Positions 1 through 12,600 of a stretch of 64,000 nt of DNA are shown here, one piece after another (within the stretch, counting starts at the first letter, position 1; every line of letters starts with the position of its first letter). The stretch is taken from contig JAODUO010000040.1 in assembly GCA_025642075.2 (NCBI GenBank), positions 67,501-131,500 on the forward strand, read 5' to 3'. The stretch comes from Ridgeia piscesae (taxonomy: Eukaryota > Annelida > Polychaeta > Sabellida > Siboglinidae). The notes beneath the pieces are model-generated. The model ran no database searches and had not been told where the DNA came from. It saw nothing but the letters and a program-made list of their open reading frames with translations. Made by a program: the position numbers and the translations under genes.

Positions 1-3000
1 ACAACGTCAACTCCATGTTTCAATATGTAGACAAAGTGGACAAGGTGTTATCATGAGGGTTACTTCACAAAAGCTGGCACAAGTGTTGCCTGCATTCCAA
101 GTAATAATGATGTCAGGTTGGACGTATGTATTAAACATGCAACCACATCATTAATAGCCATTATCAAAGTAGACCAGACAATTTCTTGTGGGTGGTAGCA
201 TTACCAGCCCTTCTGTATGACAGATCTGTATCTTACATATACAGTGTAATCAGTCTTCCGCGTAAATATGACATTATTCTACTCAACTGGCAGTCCTGTT
301 TAGATCTGGAGGTTGTTTCATTCCCACGTAGAGATATTATTGAGCTGACATGTGTCTGTACAAATACATTCAAGTTCTGTGTTCTTAAGAGACTTGTGTG
401 TTTCCAGTATCTCTTTGTTTGTGAAATGGTCCCCTAGAGCCAGTGTCTCACCTTGTAAAAGCTTGCGTATTGGTGCACCATGCCACTGTGAACTTTCATG
501 ATTGCTGTTGATTGTCCACTTCAAATGACTGACAGTATTAAACAAAGAATACATATAATTATTAATTTCAATTTATTCTGGACTGGCTGTGATTCAAGGG
601 CATTTCTGGGAATCTAAGCTAACTAGTCAGCTTTAGTGAGATCAAAGATCACTAAGGTCATTAAAGATCAAAGTAGTGTTGTATCAGACTGGTGCAGTGA
701 TTAAAATAGAATCCACCAACTCACTTGTACCAGTGAGTTCATACTTAATTTCCATTGGCAACAGTTCAAAAAATGAAACTGGGCAATAAGCTCAGTGGCT
801 GCTAATTGGACCCTGTTCACACTTGAATGGACCTTTGCTCTACTGGGATTTGAACATAGTTTGTGGGGGCATCTGCCTACAACATTATCAGTAACACTGC
901 CCAGGGCTTCCTTACTGTCTGGGGGCTGTCAGGAGGTGTCTCACAGGAAGTCTGGTCTCTTCCTCCTGGGAGTTTGGTTTCACAAACAGCTACAAACCTG
1001 TTTTCCTAAAATGACCTTGTTTATTGCCATCTTAACACAACTGAAGCCATGTGGCTAGTGGATAGTGTCCTGGGCCAGGTCATGAACTGTCCTTATGTGA
1101 TAATAATGGTAAACTTATTATTGATGTTGTAAAACAGCCCACATAAATATGATTTTTCGTATGACATTATTTTGCCATTATAATACACAGGTTTTTTTTC
1201 AAAAACAAATTGAAGACGGTCAAATGTGTGAATTTTATGAAAACCCTAACTGGGTGTTACTGCTGGCTTATGCTTGTCATCACTATCTGTCAAGTTTTCT
1301 GTCATTTTCTTCCACTCTTAGCTGTGCACCCTTCACCTTCATCATCCTTACTCTAATGTAAATTGTTTTATTTTCTTATTCATAGTCAGATGCATTGGAA
1401 TGTGTTTCTGCAAAATTATACTCAACACTGGTACAGACACTTGCAAATAAGCCTGAGAAACAAGTACTGGGGGGTGGGGTGAGCTGCTTTTATACTTTTA
1501 CGTGGTAGACACTACTGTTCAATTTCCTAAGGCATAGTGAGTATTTACCTGACAGGTAGATTCCTACACAGGCATTTTTGTTCATCTCATGAACACCCAG
1601 GTAGCATTGTCTGTTTGAGGAAAATCTAATCTAGTGCTGCTTGGGCAGATATCAGATACGATATATTTTGTATAGAGAAATGCCAGTTTGCTACAACAAA
1701 AGCCATACATAATGGGCTTTTAATAGGAATCATAAAATGCCATCTATGGACCACCTGCAAAGATGCTAAACGTTCTGTCTGTGTAAGCCATGGGTTAGGT
1801 GTCATTACTGTGACAATGGGCACATCTTGATATCTTATAAGGCTTGGGTGACACCAACAGACAATAAACTTTTCACTTCTGAAGGATCCTGACAAGTGAG
1901 AAGTGATCTTAGAGATAGGTTTCTTTGACAGTATTTTCGGCTGCTAACATTCTTGTTGCTGTATTTGAGAAACATGGAGAACTTGGCAGTGTATGTGCAG
2001 CATTGTAAGTGGTCAGAAAATCTGTCATAAAGCTAAAGTAACCCCAGGCTCACTGGCGTCATTAGGTATTTGTATTGTGCAGATAAGCATCAGATTAAAG
2101 GTGATTGAAGTGTGGGTCAACACATTGCTGGACAAGTGGATTGCGTCCAGACATCTTTAGTCTTCCAGACAGACATCAAACTGTCTAACCATGAACAGCA
2201 TGTTTACACATAGTCACCATAGCTGGACCTTGAATGACTTTAAAGTAGAGAGATTTGTGCAAATTCTGTAGTAGTTCTTTGACATTTTTTATTTTAAAAA
2301 CAAATTTATTTGCTTCGTGATATAAACTTGAACATATTTTTCATCTCAATACATATCTGCATCTGCTTTAATGTTTAACTTGAAATAAATATATTCATAA
2401 GAGTTTATAGAATAATTCATATACACATATTTGATAAAGGGTTCATGCCTTCATGGTAAAGAATTGTAAGTATATATGTTATGCTCAGCTACTTAGCATA
2501 GACATTTTCAAATATAGTATTTAAGAATAATGTATTTGTTGTCAACTTTGCACTAGTTTAATAATTTGCATCAATGACCAAACTTTTTGGTTAAGTCTAG
2601 AAGCAACATCATATTTCACATGATGTTATGTATGCTATATGGCCTACATCTTTTGTGTGAATTTAAAAAATCACAGTTTAGATTGCAGGGAATGTCACAG
2701 GTTCAATTCTTCATTGAATAGTTAATCACGATTTCTAAAAAAATGGTAATATTTTCAGCAATGTAATATTAACCCGTTATCAACTGCAGATAATTATGTA
2801 AAAACTTTGTTGGCTGGTATTGACCTTAACTATTTTAATCCAGTTTGCATACTGAACTTTGTGCTAAATCTCAGAAGAAGGCCTATGTAACATATGATTT
2901 TTATCTATACATCAAAGTCATTCTGTTGTGTTCATGTACCATTAAATTATATCTGCCTTGTACAAGACTGATCCAATCATTACCTCCCACGGCCAAATGT

Positions 3001-3858
3001 TTTCGCTTGCTATAATGTCTGCAAGCTACACGGTTGGGGCGGATTTATACAATGCAACTTCCTTTTGAGCCTCCTGCAATGTCTGTCCATTGCAAGGAAA
3101 CCTTTGATGTGGCGCTGTAAACCCGCCTGGCTGAACTTAATGGAGACAGACTGTGAGAGAGTCAGTAGATAGAAACAGGTGTCGCGAGTGAGACACAGAT
3201 ATCATGATATAGCTACAGACATGTATATCCTTCCTCCGACCATCCCTTGTGGCAGGCAAACACTTGTCTTTTAATGCACTGCACTTATCACTGCGGAAGT
3301 TCATTGTTCTACAAACTTGTATCAGTAGTGAATAGGCGAGACCGACTGAAAAAGCGTATACATGTTTTGTCCTTCATTCAAGTTCAGTTATCGAGCCGTA
3401 GACTTGGCAAGTGTTATGTATGAAATGTTGTGATCCTTGATATTATTCTGTTAACTTGTACTGCGTGAACTTGGATATGTGAGAGGCAAACACTAGTATG
3501 TAAACAATACATGTATCACATAACTCTAGACAGTATTACGATCCCGCAGTTGAGTAGACTCATGTCGATCAGGAGTATACTTACTGTAGTTACTGTATGT
3601 TTTCAGACATGAAAGTAATTACTTTTTCAGTAGTCTGAAAACATTCACGTAAAATTACTTACATTTTTCCTAGAGCTGTCCCTTCTTGGAAACCTTTTAA
3701 TATTACTTCTCCGTGAAGGATATCCACTGATCACACATTTCATGAGCTGTTTGGAGTGAAGGAAGCCAACCTTAGAAATAACTTTGAATTATTCCATGAG
3801 CTGCTGTTTTGTAGTGTCTCATTCATTTGGCAGGATAATGAACAAATAAGCTTCATAC

Positions 3859-3922
<64 letters not shown>

Positions 3923-4420
3923 CATTGCTGAATACTTCCCAGAGAAGTTGAGTAGTGGTTGGAATAAATATTCAGTCTGCCAGGAATTAAGTACAAAGTG
4001 CTTTTAGCAGTTTTAATGCTATATATAAGGATTCATTATCTATCTTCTTGGTAACATGATACCCGTATGTCATCTGTTTTCAAGGACATTTTCTATGGTG
4101 TCTGACTTGAGCAGTGACTGAGTCGGTGGTGTCCTTTGCAACTTTAATCACCTTCCTGCCAGCCTGGTGCAGCCACCGCACTTGTTCCTTGGTCCAGTTA
4201 AAATTGTTGCCCTTGTTCTCTGTTGGCTGGACACTGTTGTACCAGTTGTACCTCACTAGCCATTCCACACAGGTATTGAACTATTCAACATTCCATATCC
4301 ACTTACCCACCCAGCTAACCCGACCACCTGTGAATCCAGCTCAAATTGACTGCAAACAAGCGCATGCAGTCTTATGAAGTTGAACATATTTACAATCACA
4401 ATTATGTCTTTGGTTTACAG
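1..4420. other. Upstream intron or 5' flank of FRAS1, no supported exon
   Basis: I searched for the missing first half of VWC 1 (a Trp followed by a C-x-x-C-x-C motif) in all + frames and found none, so this is probably intron with earlier exons outside the window. It is AT-rich, with a less CpG-depleted, GC-richer patch at about 2980-3620, an (AT)30 tract at 3861-3920 and an unexplained minus-strand open frame at 4080-4268. Confidence 0.6.
3861..3920. repeat. (AT)30 microsatellite
   Basis: Thirty uninterrupted AT dinucleotides. Short open frames across it on both strands are low-complexity artefacts. Confidence 0.98.
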
Positions 4421-4510
4421 GGTGAATATCTCAAGCTTGCCCCCAACAGCTGTTGTCCCACATGTGGGAAAAGTGCCAAGGGATGTTCCTATCAGGGACA
4501 CAGCGTACCT
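4421..4510 (+). CDS. FRAS1: FRAS1 exon 1 in window: end of VWC 1, start of VWC 2
   Basis: The exon follows TTTACAG and precedes GTAAGT, phase 0/0. It encodes the C-terminal VWC hallmark C-C-P-T-C and then the opening Cys of the next VWC domain. The first half of VWC 1 and the signal peptide must lie in upstream exons that I cannot find in 1-4420. Confidence 0.88.
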
Positions 4511-7500
4511 GTAAGTAGCATCTTCATTCTCTTCTACTTGTTTCGACTGGTGACAGCATATCGTGTCTTTGTGGTGACGGTAGATATCTGTGACAAAGTT
4601 ATTACAAAAATTAGAATTTTGACTTACAGTTTTACTCATCATTACGTTTACAAGGTATGGAAAAAACAGAAAATATGTTGTTTAGAACATTTTCAGATCA
4701 AATGCAGATCATGATTTTTATCAGACTATTTATGTAAGATTTTAAATCAAATATTTGTTTAAATAACAACTGACTTAAACTTATTGTTATAATAAAAAAA
4801 TATTTAAATTATTCTTACAATGTATGAAAATATTCACCCATTGAAATAATTAAGTTAAAATTTTAATTTTTTAATAACTTTGTCCTCTCCCGTGCTTCAC
4901 CATATATGTACTGTTGGTGGCGTGTGTACTTGTTAAGTGTGACTTGTAATATGGTAGAATGGTCTCTTGTATGTGTGTTGTGATGCTATTATGTAGATAC
5001 AACATACATAATACAATAGGTGTCAGGACTGTATAATGGTGAATAGTTGGGCCAGGGGGATGGGGCTCATCAAGACCCTACAAATGCACCCATTGAGGCT
5101 GCTGGCTTACCAAAACCACCAAACTGCACCCCATTTGAGGCTGCCAAAACTGTCCAAATGCACCTCCCTGGAGAGTGGAGATTCACCATGAGGCATGAGA
5201 CTCACACACAATCTCCAAATGAACTCTGTTTTGAGGCTCACCAGAATCCATCAACTATGCCCGTCTTGAGACATAAAAATATTTCTTTATCCCTGGGATC
5301 ATTGCCTGCCTTTGTGGAAATACTGATGGCTAATACACAGCATTTCTCCCCTCACCTAAACTATTGGGAGACCTATATTATTAGGATATAGCGTTAATTT
5401 CAGTATCTGGCTGTAGTGTGAATCTCTTACTAAATATGAAATACAGGTTACAAGAGTTACCTGGTACATGTTTTTATAGGTTTGTTATGGGTAATATTTC
5501 AGGAGGGTTGCTTGTGGTGTGGCCCTTCAGAGGGTGACAGTGGGCCACAGCTGGCTCTAATTTTCCTATTGACATCTCTGAAATAGGCGAGTTGTTGACA
5601 AGGAGTGATAGCATGGCTCATTAAACACAAGATATGATAGATTATAAACTCCTACAAAAAAACTGAATATGTTCATGCCTGACTTGCTGGACCCATTTAT
5701 GTAAGGAGGAATGATTGAGGGTGCCTTCTTGCAAATTTGGTTATAATTTGTCCTGACTTCTCCATCTCTGCTACACACCTCTAAATTACACCACAGATGT
5801 CTTGCCTCAGAGAATTTTTTTTGGCCAGAGAATCTAGCTTGATGCACAATTTTTTTACTATAATCTGTGAAATAATGTGTAAAACATAGAAGTGTTATCA
5901 TAAATTTGCAACAAGGGGATACAGCCAACTACCCTATATCATGTTTCCTTTTGGATGGCAAATTTTTGAGCAATTCCTGGGATGCGTCTTAAAGTTACAA
6001 ATGTGCTGACTGTGTATATGCTTGTAGAGAACCTCAGCTCTAAAACGGGGACCATCGGGCAAACAGTTGGTAAGAAGGCACACAGTAGATAGAGGCTTGC
6101 AGACATGGATAGGTTAATGTGCCACCTGTAGTTGCTTCCAACACAGCATGTTGTTACAGCACCTTCACCTTTCTACCCACATGTGTGCCGACTGTCACCT
6201 GTGTGTGGAATTTAACAAATTAATTCACAGTTAGGTTCATGCACATGTTCACTTGTTGTTGAGAAGTGTTCGTATGTTTTGAAATGTGTGGTGCACATAT
6301 TTCACATAAATGTACGACATGTTAGCAGATTAGATATTTAGTAAAGTTAGTAAGGTCTGCGAGAAAGCAGTGTGTAGATGTAAGTTGTTGTGTGTGTCTT
6401 GATTAGATGTCCCATGTGTGTCAATGCTACATTAGGAGGTTGCTTCATATGGTGTTAATATCTATTGCTTGAGCAAAACACAGCAGAGCATTACACAATT
6501 CTGCAGTTGCACAAACCGTGTGTTTCAAAGATATGTCATTGAAACAGATGATTTGTGTGTATGTGTGTGTGTGCGTGCGTGCGTGCGTGCGTGCTCGCGT
6601 GCTCGCGTGCTCGCGCGCGTGCACACGCATGTGGAAGTCTGGTTCTGATATGACATATGACTTGTATGACAATGGATTACATATTTGTGTTAATTATGTT
6701 GTCATGGTTATAATTTGAGGAAAACAAATTATCTGTGATCATCACATTGACCCAGCAGAGTTGGTATATTATTTGTGATCATCACATTGACCCAGAAGAG
6801 TTAGTATACAGTATTATCTGTGGATGCACAGAACAGCAGTTGCTTATTACACAAGACATGGTTCTTTGAACATTAAGATACATAAATGTGACAATTCTTT
6901 GATGCCATCTTATCATCATGTTTTATGACAAGTGATGCGCACAGACACAGACACAGACACAGACACAGACACAGACACAGACACAGACACAGACACAGAC
7001 ACAGACACAGACACAGACACAGACACAGACACAGACACAGACACAGACACAGACACAGACACTGACAAACCAACAAGAGCACACACCTTGTTCATACACT
7101 CAATACCACCTACGTCGTGATGGCTTCAACTGGTAGGTTAGACCAGACATATTCAAGACACTGCCTGGATTATCGTATTGCAAGATATAAATCATGTAGT
7201 AATGTGGTGGGTTGTTACATCATACCACATTGCCCCTCAGTCAGTGATGCCCTGTGACCGTAAATGTGACTGTAAATTCGAAAGGCAGCAACCAGAGCCT
7301 GTCCTGGCCCCTCTGTTTACTACACTCTGTGTTACATCTTGAGTCTGTCATTCGCTGGCCGGCCAGTCTTAGAAAGATGTTTATTCTGACCGTCGCCAGT
7401 CCAGAGATAACGTCATTAGCGCTCATTGTCTGCAGGCTTATGTTTAGTGCACATATTTCATATTTTGTCAGCACCATTGTTCTCTTGTTAATATATTGTT

Positions 7501-9621
7501 TATGATTATTTTTTGAAGCAACCTCCTACAGAGGTGCTTGTAGATGTAGCGACACAGTACTAATGTGTGGCAGTGGTGTCAGCTGTACCTGGTTTTTATT
7601 ATTTATTTTATCCAGTTGTTGCAAACTACTCTTATCTTGTTACCAGTGGTTATCATCCATCATCCACATGCTGAATACAGGACATTGGCATTCTGTGAGA
7701 GATGTAAGAATCATAGACTGAGGAAAACTGAGTGGGAAAAATCAAATGGACATGAACAGGAAATATGTAATGTATGATTGTTGTGACTGAATGATTATTA
7801 TAACTCCATATAGTGAGATTTGTTGGACTTGTTTCAGCATAATGCAGAGTTCAGCTCGCGTCCTTGTGAGACGTGTCTGTGTGACAATGGGGACTTCAAG
7901 TGCACAAACCACACCTGTCCCCCTCTCACCTGTAAGCCTGGAGAGGTGCAGCAGCAACTGATGGGGGAGTGCTGCCCTGAATGTGTCCCGGGGGGACGTA
8001 AGTTACCCTATTCTTAGTAGTCACTCCCTCACTTCTTCCCTCCCCTGCCTCTCTTCCTTCCCTCACTCTAATCACATCCTTCAGCTGTGAGTCACTCCCG
8101 ACATCCCATCATAACATCTCTCTCCTCTTTCCTCCCCAATATATTTGTACTTTAGATTATAACACATACACGAATGCAGTGTTTAAAAGTATCAAAGATT
8201 AAATTAAAATTATGTATTTTTAGTAATGACAGGGTAATCATTAAAACTGCCTGCAGCTGATGATAATTACTGCTCACCTACCTAGTACACAATACAACGT
8301 AATAGTTCATACATTTATGTTATTTCATTTAGTAGTATTCACAGATGTGTGCATTAAAAATATCTTTGAAGTTTTCTGTTTCTCTGAATTCAGATCAATT
8401 TATTCTCAGCTGACTTTTTATTCTTCTTACTTCTGTTTCCCCTTACTTATTGCTCGAGATGCTTACCTCAAAACAGTATCAGGTAACACTAAAACGGTGT
8501 TTTTGTGTGCTGTGGTTAGGAAAGCTGCAGTGAACCTGCTGTTGTTGTCAGCAAAGCTTTGTACCAGTCTTGTATGATTGCAAACTGTTGGCTTGCTCCA
8601 AGCTTCATCCAGATGTAACCAACCAAGTTGGAGGGATGTGCCTCATTTTAGGGCTTCCTTATTTTTTATATTCACTTCAAATGGATTACCAACAGCTAAT
8701 GTATACGTTGTTTGAATAACACATTAATAATGTAATAGGTTACAGCTTTCTGGGAATGCTCTCCTCTACACCAAGCTTGGTAATAGATCATCATATCTTT
8801 AGACAACTTTAGGAATGTAAAAGTAATTCAGTATTTTGTCATTTTACATCTACAGCATCTATGATGGCTATGGGTTTATCTGATGACATGTAGTGGGTCG
8901 TGTATGCTATAAGACTCTAATGTACCCTTGTGTGTTGTTCTAGGGAGTTGCAACAGCGAGGGAGAGATGCACCCTGATGGCTCCGAATGGCAACCACTGC
9001 CATGTACCAAATGCGTCTGCAGGAATGGTCAGAGTGTGTGCTACATCAAGCAGTGCCCTCCAGTCATCTGTAGGCAGGTAGGATACAACCACTGCTACAG
9101 ATGTTTGTCCCAAACAGTCACCTCACTCCAGTCTCTTGTGTCCCCCAGTATTGTTCTCATGCCTTTCTACAGTTCTGTCTCCATAAATGTTCTTCCAAGA
9201 TGTCATTGTTGATGTGTTAATCTGAATTTTATGCATGGGGCAGACTTTTGTCCATCAAACAACATGCTGGGTTTAATACTGGATGATGTGAAACCTTAGA
9301 CAAGTATCTGTATCAAGTATCTTTTGTGTGTGCGCCTGCATGGATGTGTTTATTTTTGTCAACAACTGTGACCACAGTCCAGTCAGTCAAGTGTTATGTC
9401 CACCTAACTACTTGACATACAACAAGATCAAGCTCACCAGTGCGTCACTGTGGTCAGTCAGTGGCATGTAGTATACAACTTGACTGTGTTAATAAGTTCA
9501 AAGACAGTATAATTAAAGTGTATTACTTGGTAATCATAGTTGTGTTGCAGTGTTTTCTGCACTTTGCTCTAGTTATTGGAGACTATTTTATAGTAATTGT
9601 AGTAGTAGTAGTAGTAGTAGT

Positions 9622-9661
<40 letters not shown>

Positions 9662-12600
9662 GCAGCAGCTGCAACAGCAAAGTAGTAGTGGAATTAGAGG
9701 AAGGTATGTAGTTAAAATAAAAACCCTCATTCCATGTTCCCTCCATCCAGAATAGATCTGCCTCACCCATATTATAAACATTTTAAACATTTGTTGCTGG
9801 ACAAAATAAACATAATCATTATTGTTCTTATTAATTAATCATGATAGCTAAGGCATATGTAAATGCCATATAAAGCTAAATAAACATTAACAGATATATC
9901 ACAAATACAAGACCAGGGTTGTGGGTGAACTTGTAGATCAGGTTTTTCAATGTTTACAAAACATGGAAGCATATACATAACCATACAGTAATCACTTGAT
10001 ATTGCACATAAAACGGTGATCTTGCTGGACAAAATAAACATAATAATTATTGTTCTTATTAATAAACTGGGTTGGTACTGCTGGATTATTTTTATGCAAA
10101 GATATACTTTGTGTACTTGTGAGACATGGTAAGCTAAATATATCCAATGGAAATGGGCACTAGTGTATGAGCATTCCTGGGTAAAGTACACTTGACACAA
10201 ATCAATATGGTTTCACCTTTTTCACACACAACAACAAAGTGTGAACTCATGTCAATTATGTTCAAGTATTTGAAAGAAAATTTCTAAGGAGCCGATCTCA
10301 ACAATGACAAAAAGTCATGTTCTAATATTAGGTGAAACAGGTAACTTGATATGATGTAATTAACCTAAAACCAATAGTTTGCTTACTGTACTGTATGCAT
10401 TGATTATCAGAGTAGTTGAGAACATTGTTATTTGTATCATAAAACTACCATAGTTGTGTTTATGATGTGCCTGGGTTGGGCATCTACATGTGCTAAGACA
10501 CAAGTATAAATATGCCTGAGGTTGTGTAGAAGGATTTAGTTATAATGGTGATGTATAAAATTTAGGAATAACTATGGTTATAATGAGAAAATCGAGGTGG
10601 ATTCACATTATACTCAAGTGCCCTTAATTTTCTCCGAAAACTCATTATGTTTGTGTGTCTTTGAGGCACATGTACCAAGAAAATATGCATGATTCCAGTG
10701 TATAAAGCATCCTAGAAGCACTTATACAGAGGGTGCATAATCAAAATGATAGACATGAGAATAATAATTAAATTGTATGATTTCAAAAGAACACACCAAA
10801 AAGAAATTTTCTTTTTGGCTCTCTTTGGTTGAAACTGTTCTAAAGATGAAGTCAACAAAATTAAAGACCTTAGTGGCTGCTGTCATCAAGGCAGCTTGCA
10901 CTGGGATAGGACAAACAAATGATAAATACAGCAGAAACCTGAGAGAAAGTGGATCAACGGAAGTGCCAGTGAGAGGAGACAGTGAGTCATCAATCAACAC
11001 CAGCACTGTCAGCCCCAGTGAACAAACGCTCCTAATGGATACAAGCTGCACATAGACACATACACTTATTATTACATTATAAGACAAGCAGTGACTGGAG
11101 GAACTAGGGGAAGAACATCAGGAGGGGATTGGAGTGGCGGGGTAGAAAGATTGAGAGAGATGGGAAGTCTGTACAAGGGCCGTGAATGGGTGAGATTCTG
11201 TGAGAAGGAAAACAAGAAGTAGAGGATCAACACACAACTTCATCCTGGAGCTGAGGGGAAGGGAGGGCAGTAAACACATAGATACTGGTTGAAAACAGTC
11301 CACTGAGTTATTAATAAACTCTATGCAGTTGTGATTCTCGGAAGCGTACTCCAAGGACACTTAATTTAGAAGTGCAGTAAGCTATAATACAAATGCCCAT
11401 GCTTGAACACCGGCCATATCTGTGTATGTACACAAATGCCTACTTCAGTGTGTGTGACATTAACATTATGAGTTATATAAGGGATGTACCTCTGAAGAAT
11501 ACATCGATTAGCCTCTGTGTTTATGTAATAGTGACACAGAGATTGGAGAAAGTAGTGTCAGGTCACAGGTCGAGTCGAGGGGTTCTTTGTGAATGTAATT
11601 CGGTCTCTTTAATGGCAGTGTTAGTGCGTGCCCAGGGATCTTGTTCCATTCATTCATTCATGTGTCACAATAATGCTACCAAGAAGTGTATTTTTTTAGA
11701 GAGTGTCTAAGGAACAAGCCATGAATTGCCTGCCTTGGGCAGCAGTGCCTGGAGGTATGTCAGTGCGTGATTGGTCTGTGGCAGATCACCAGGAAGGGCT
11801 CTGAGAAGTGAAAAACTATGTCGTGGGAATCTACCTTTCTGTCAAAGGTGGTTTGTGACATAACCATCATATTATTAATGTCATGTTTGTTTATCTGTCC
11901 AATCATGGTTGTATGACAAATACTCAACCTTTGGAATCCTGGCCGAAAATATGGGCTAATGGCATCACTAAATTGTTTCAAACTTAGGACGTTATCAATT
12001 ATGTACTAACTCTTGGACCAACTCTTGTACCAGAGTAGTAAAATTCATAGCAATCATGCGTGGCCTTATCATCTTATGTAGGCCTGGTATCTGCCCAGAC
12101 ATGACTCTCACAGTGCTTATTCCAAATTATCACAACCAGTTTTTGGCAGCAGCCAGTGCTAGGTTGTTGTAGATCAAGACCTTTAACTTGCTGAGTCTGC
12201 CAAACTTTTTTCATTTCCCTCCATGGGATCTGTTACTTTCCCTTGGCATGTACTAGGTAGAAGAGACTGACAGCTTCTACTGTCTCGTTTGAAGACACAT
12301 GCAAAATAGGATGAATAAAACTGACCACCTTTCAAAACCGTAACATAGACTTACTAACCACATGACACAGTAACAGTAGATAACATAGTAACAATATTTA
12401 CGCAGGAGATAAATAAATGTGTTTTATTTAGTCTTGGTCTACACATGTTTTGAAAAATTGTGGTGAAGGAAACACTCATGTGTGTGATTTCTGCCATATT
12501 CTGTGTCATTTGTCATTATATGCTGCTAAAACAATATCTGGAGCTCTTATTATTAATAATCGACTTGACTATTGTAAATCAGCTCATCCCCATAAAATAA

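Larger units (their letters stand above)
4511..7837. other. FRAS1: FRAS1 intron 1 of window
   Basis: AT-rich, with no coding signal. It holds a degenerate ~45-bp tandem repeat near 5085-5270, a 40-bp duplication (6728-6807), an alternating TG/CG tract and a (CAGACA)n tract. Confidence 0.75.

Noticed and set aside
780..900. Possible tRNA-derived SINE (AGCTCAGTGG and GGGATTTGAAC)
   Set aside because: The A-box-like and B-box-like strings are on opposite strands, and no flanking duplication or tail is seen.
5566..5928. 120-codon minus-strand frame
   Set aside because: No recognisable domain, no splice or start context, AT-rich composition like the surrounding intron; such a length is expected by chance.
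6873..7120. Cys-Leu and Thr-Asp repeat proteins on opposite strands
   Set aside because: A pure (ACAGAC)n translation artefact.
10722..11087. Overlapping 121- and 92-codon frames on both strands
   Set aside because: No family recognised, no neighbouring exon signals; treated as chance frames in the 7-kb intron.
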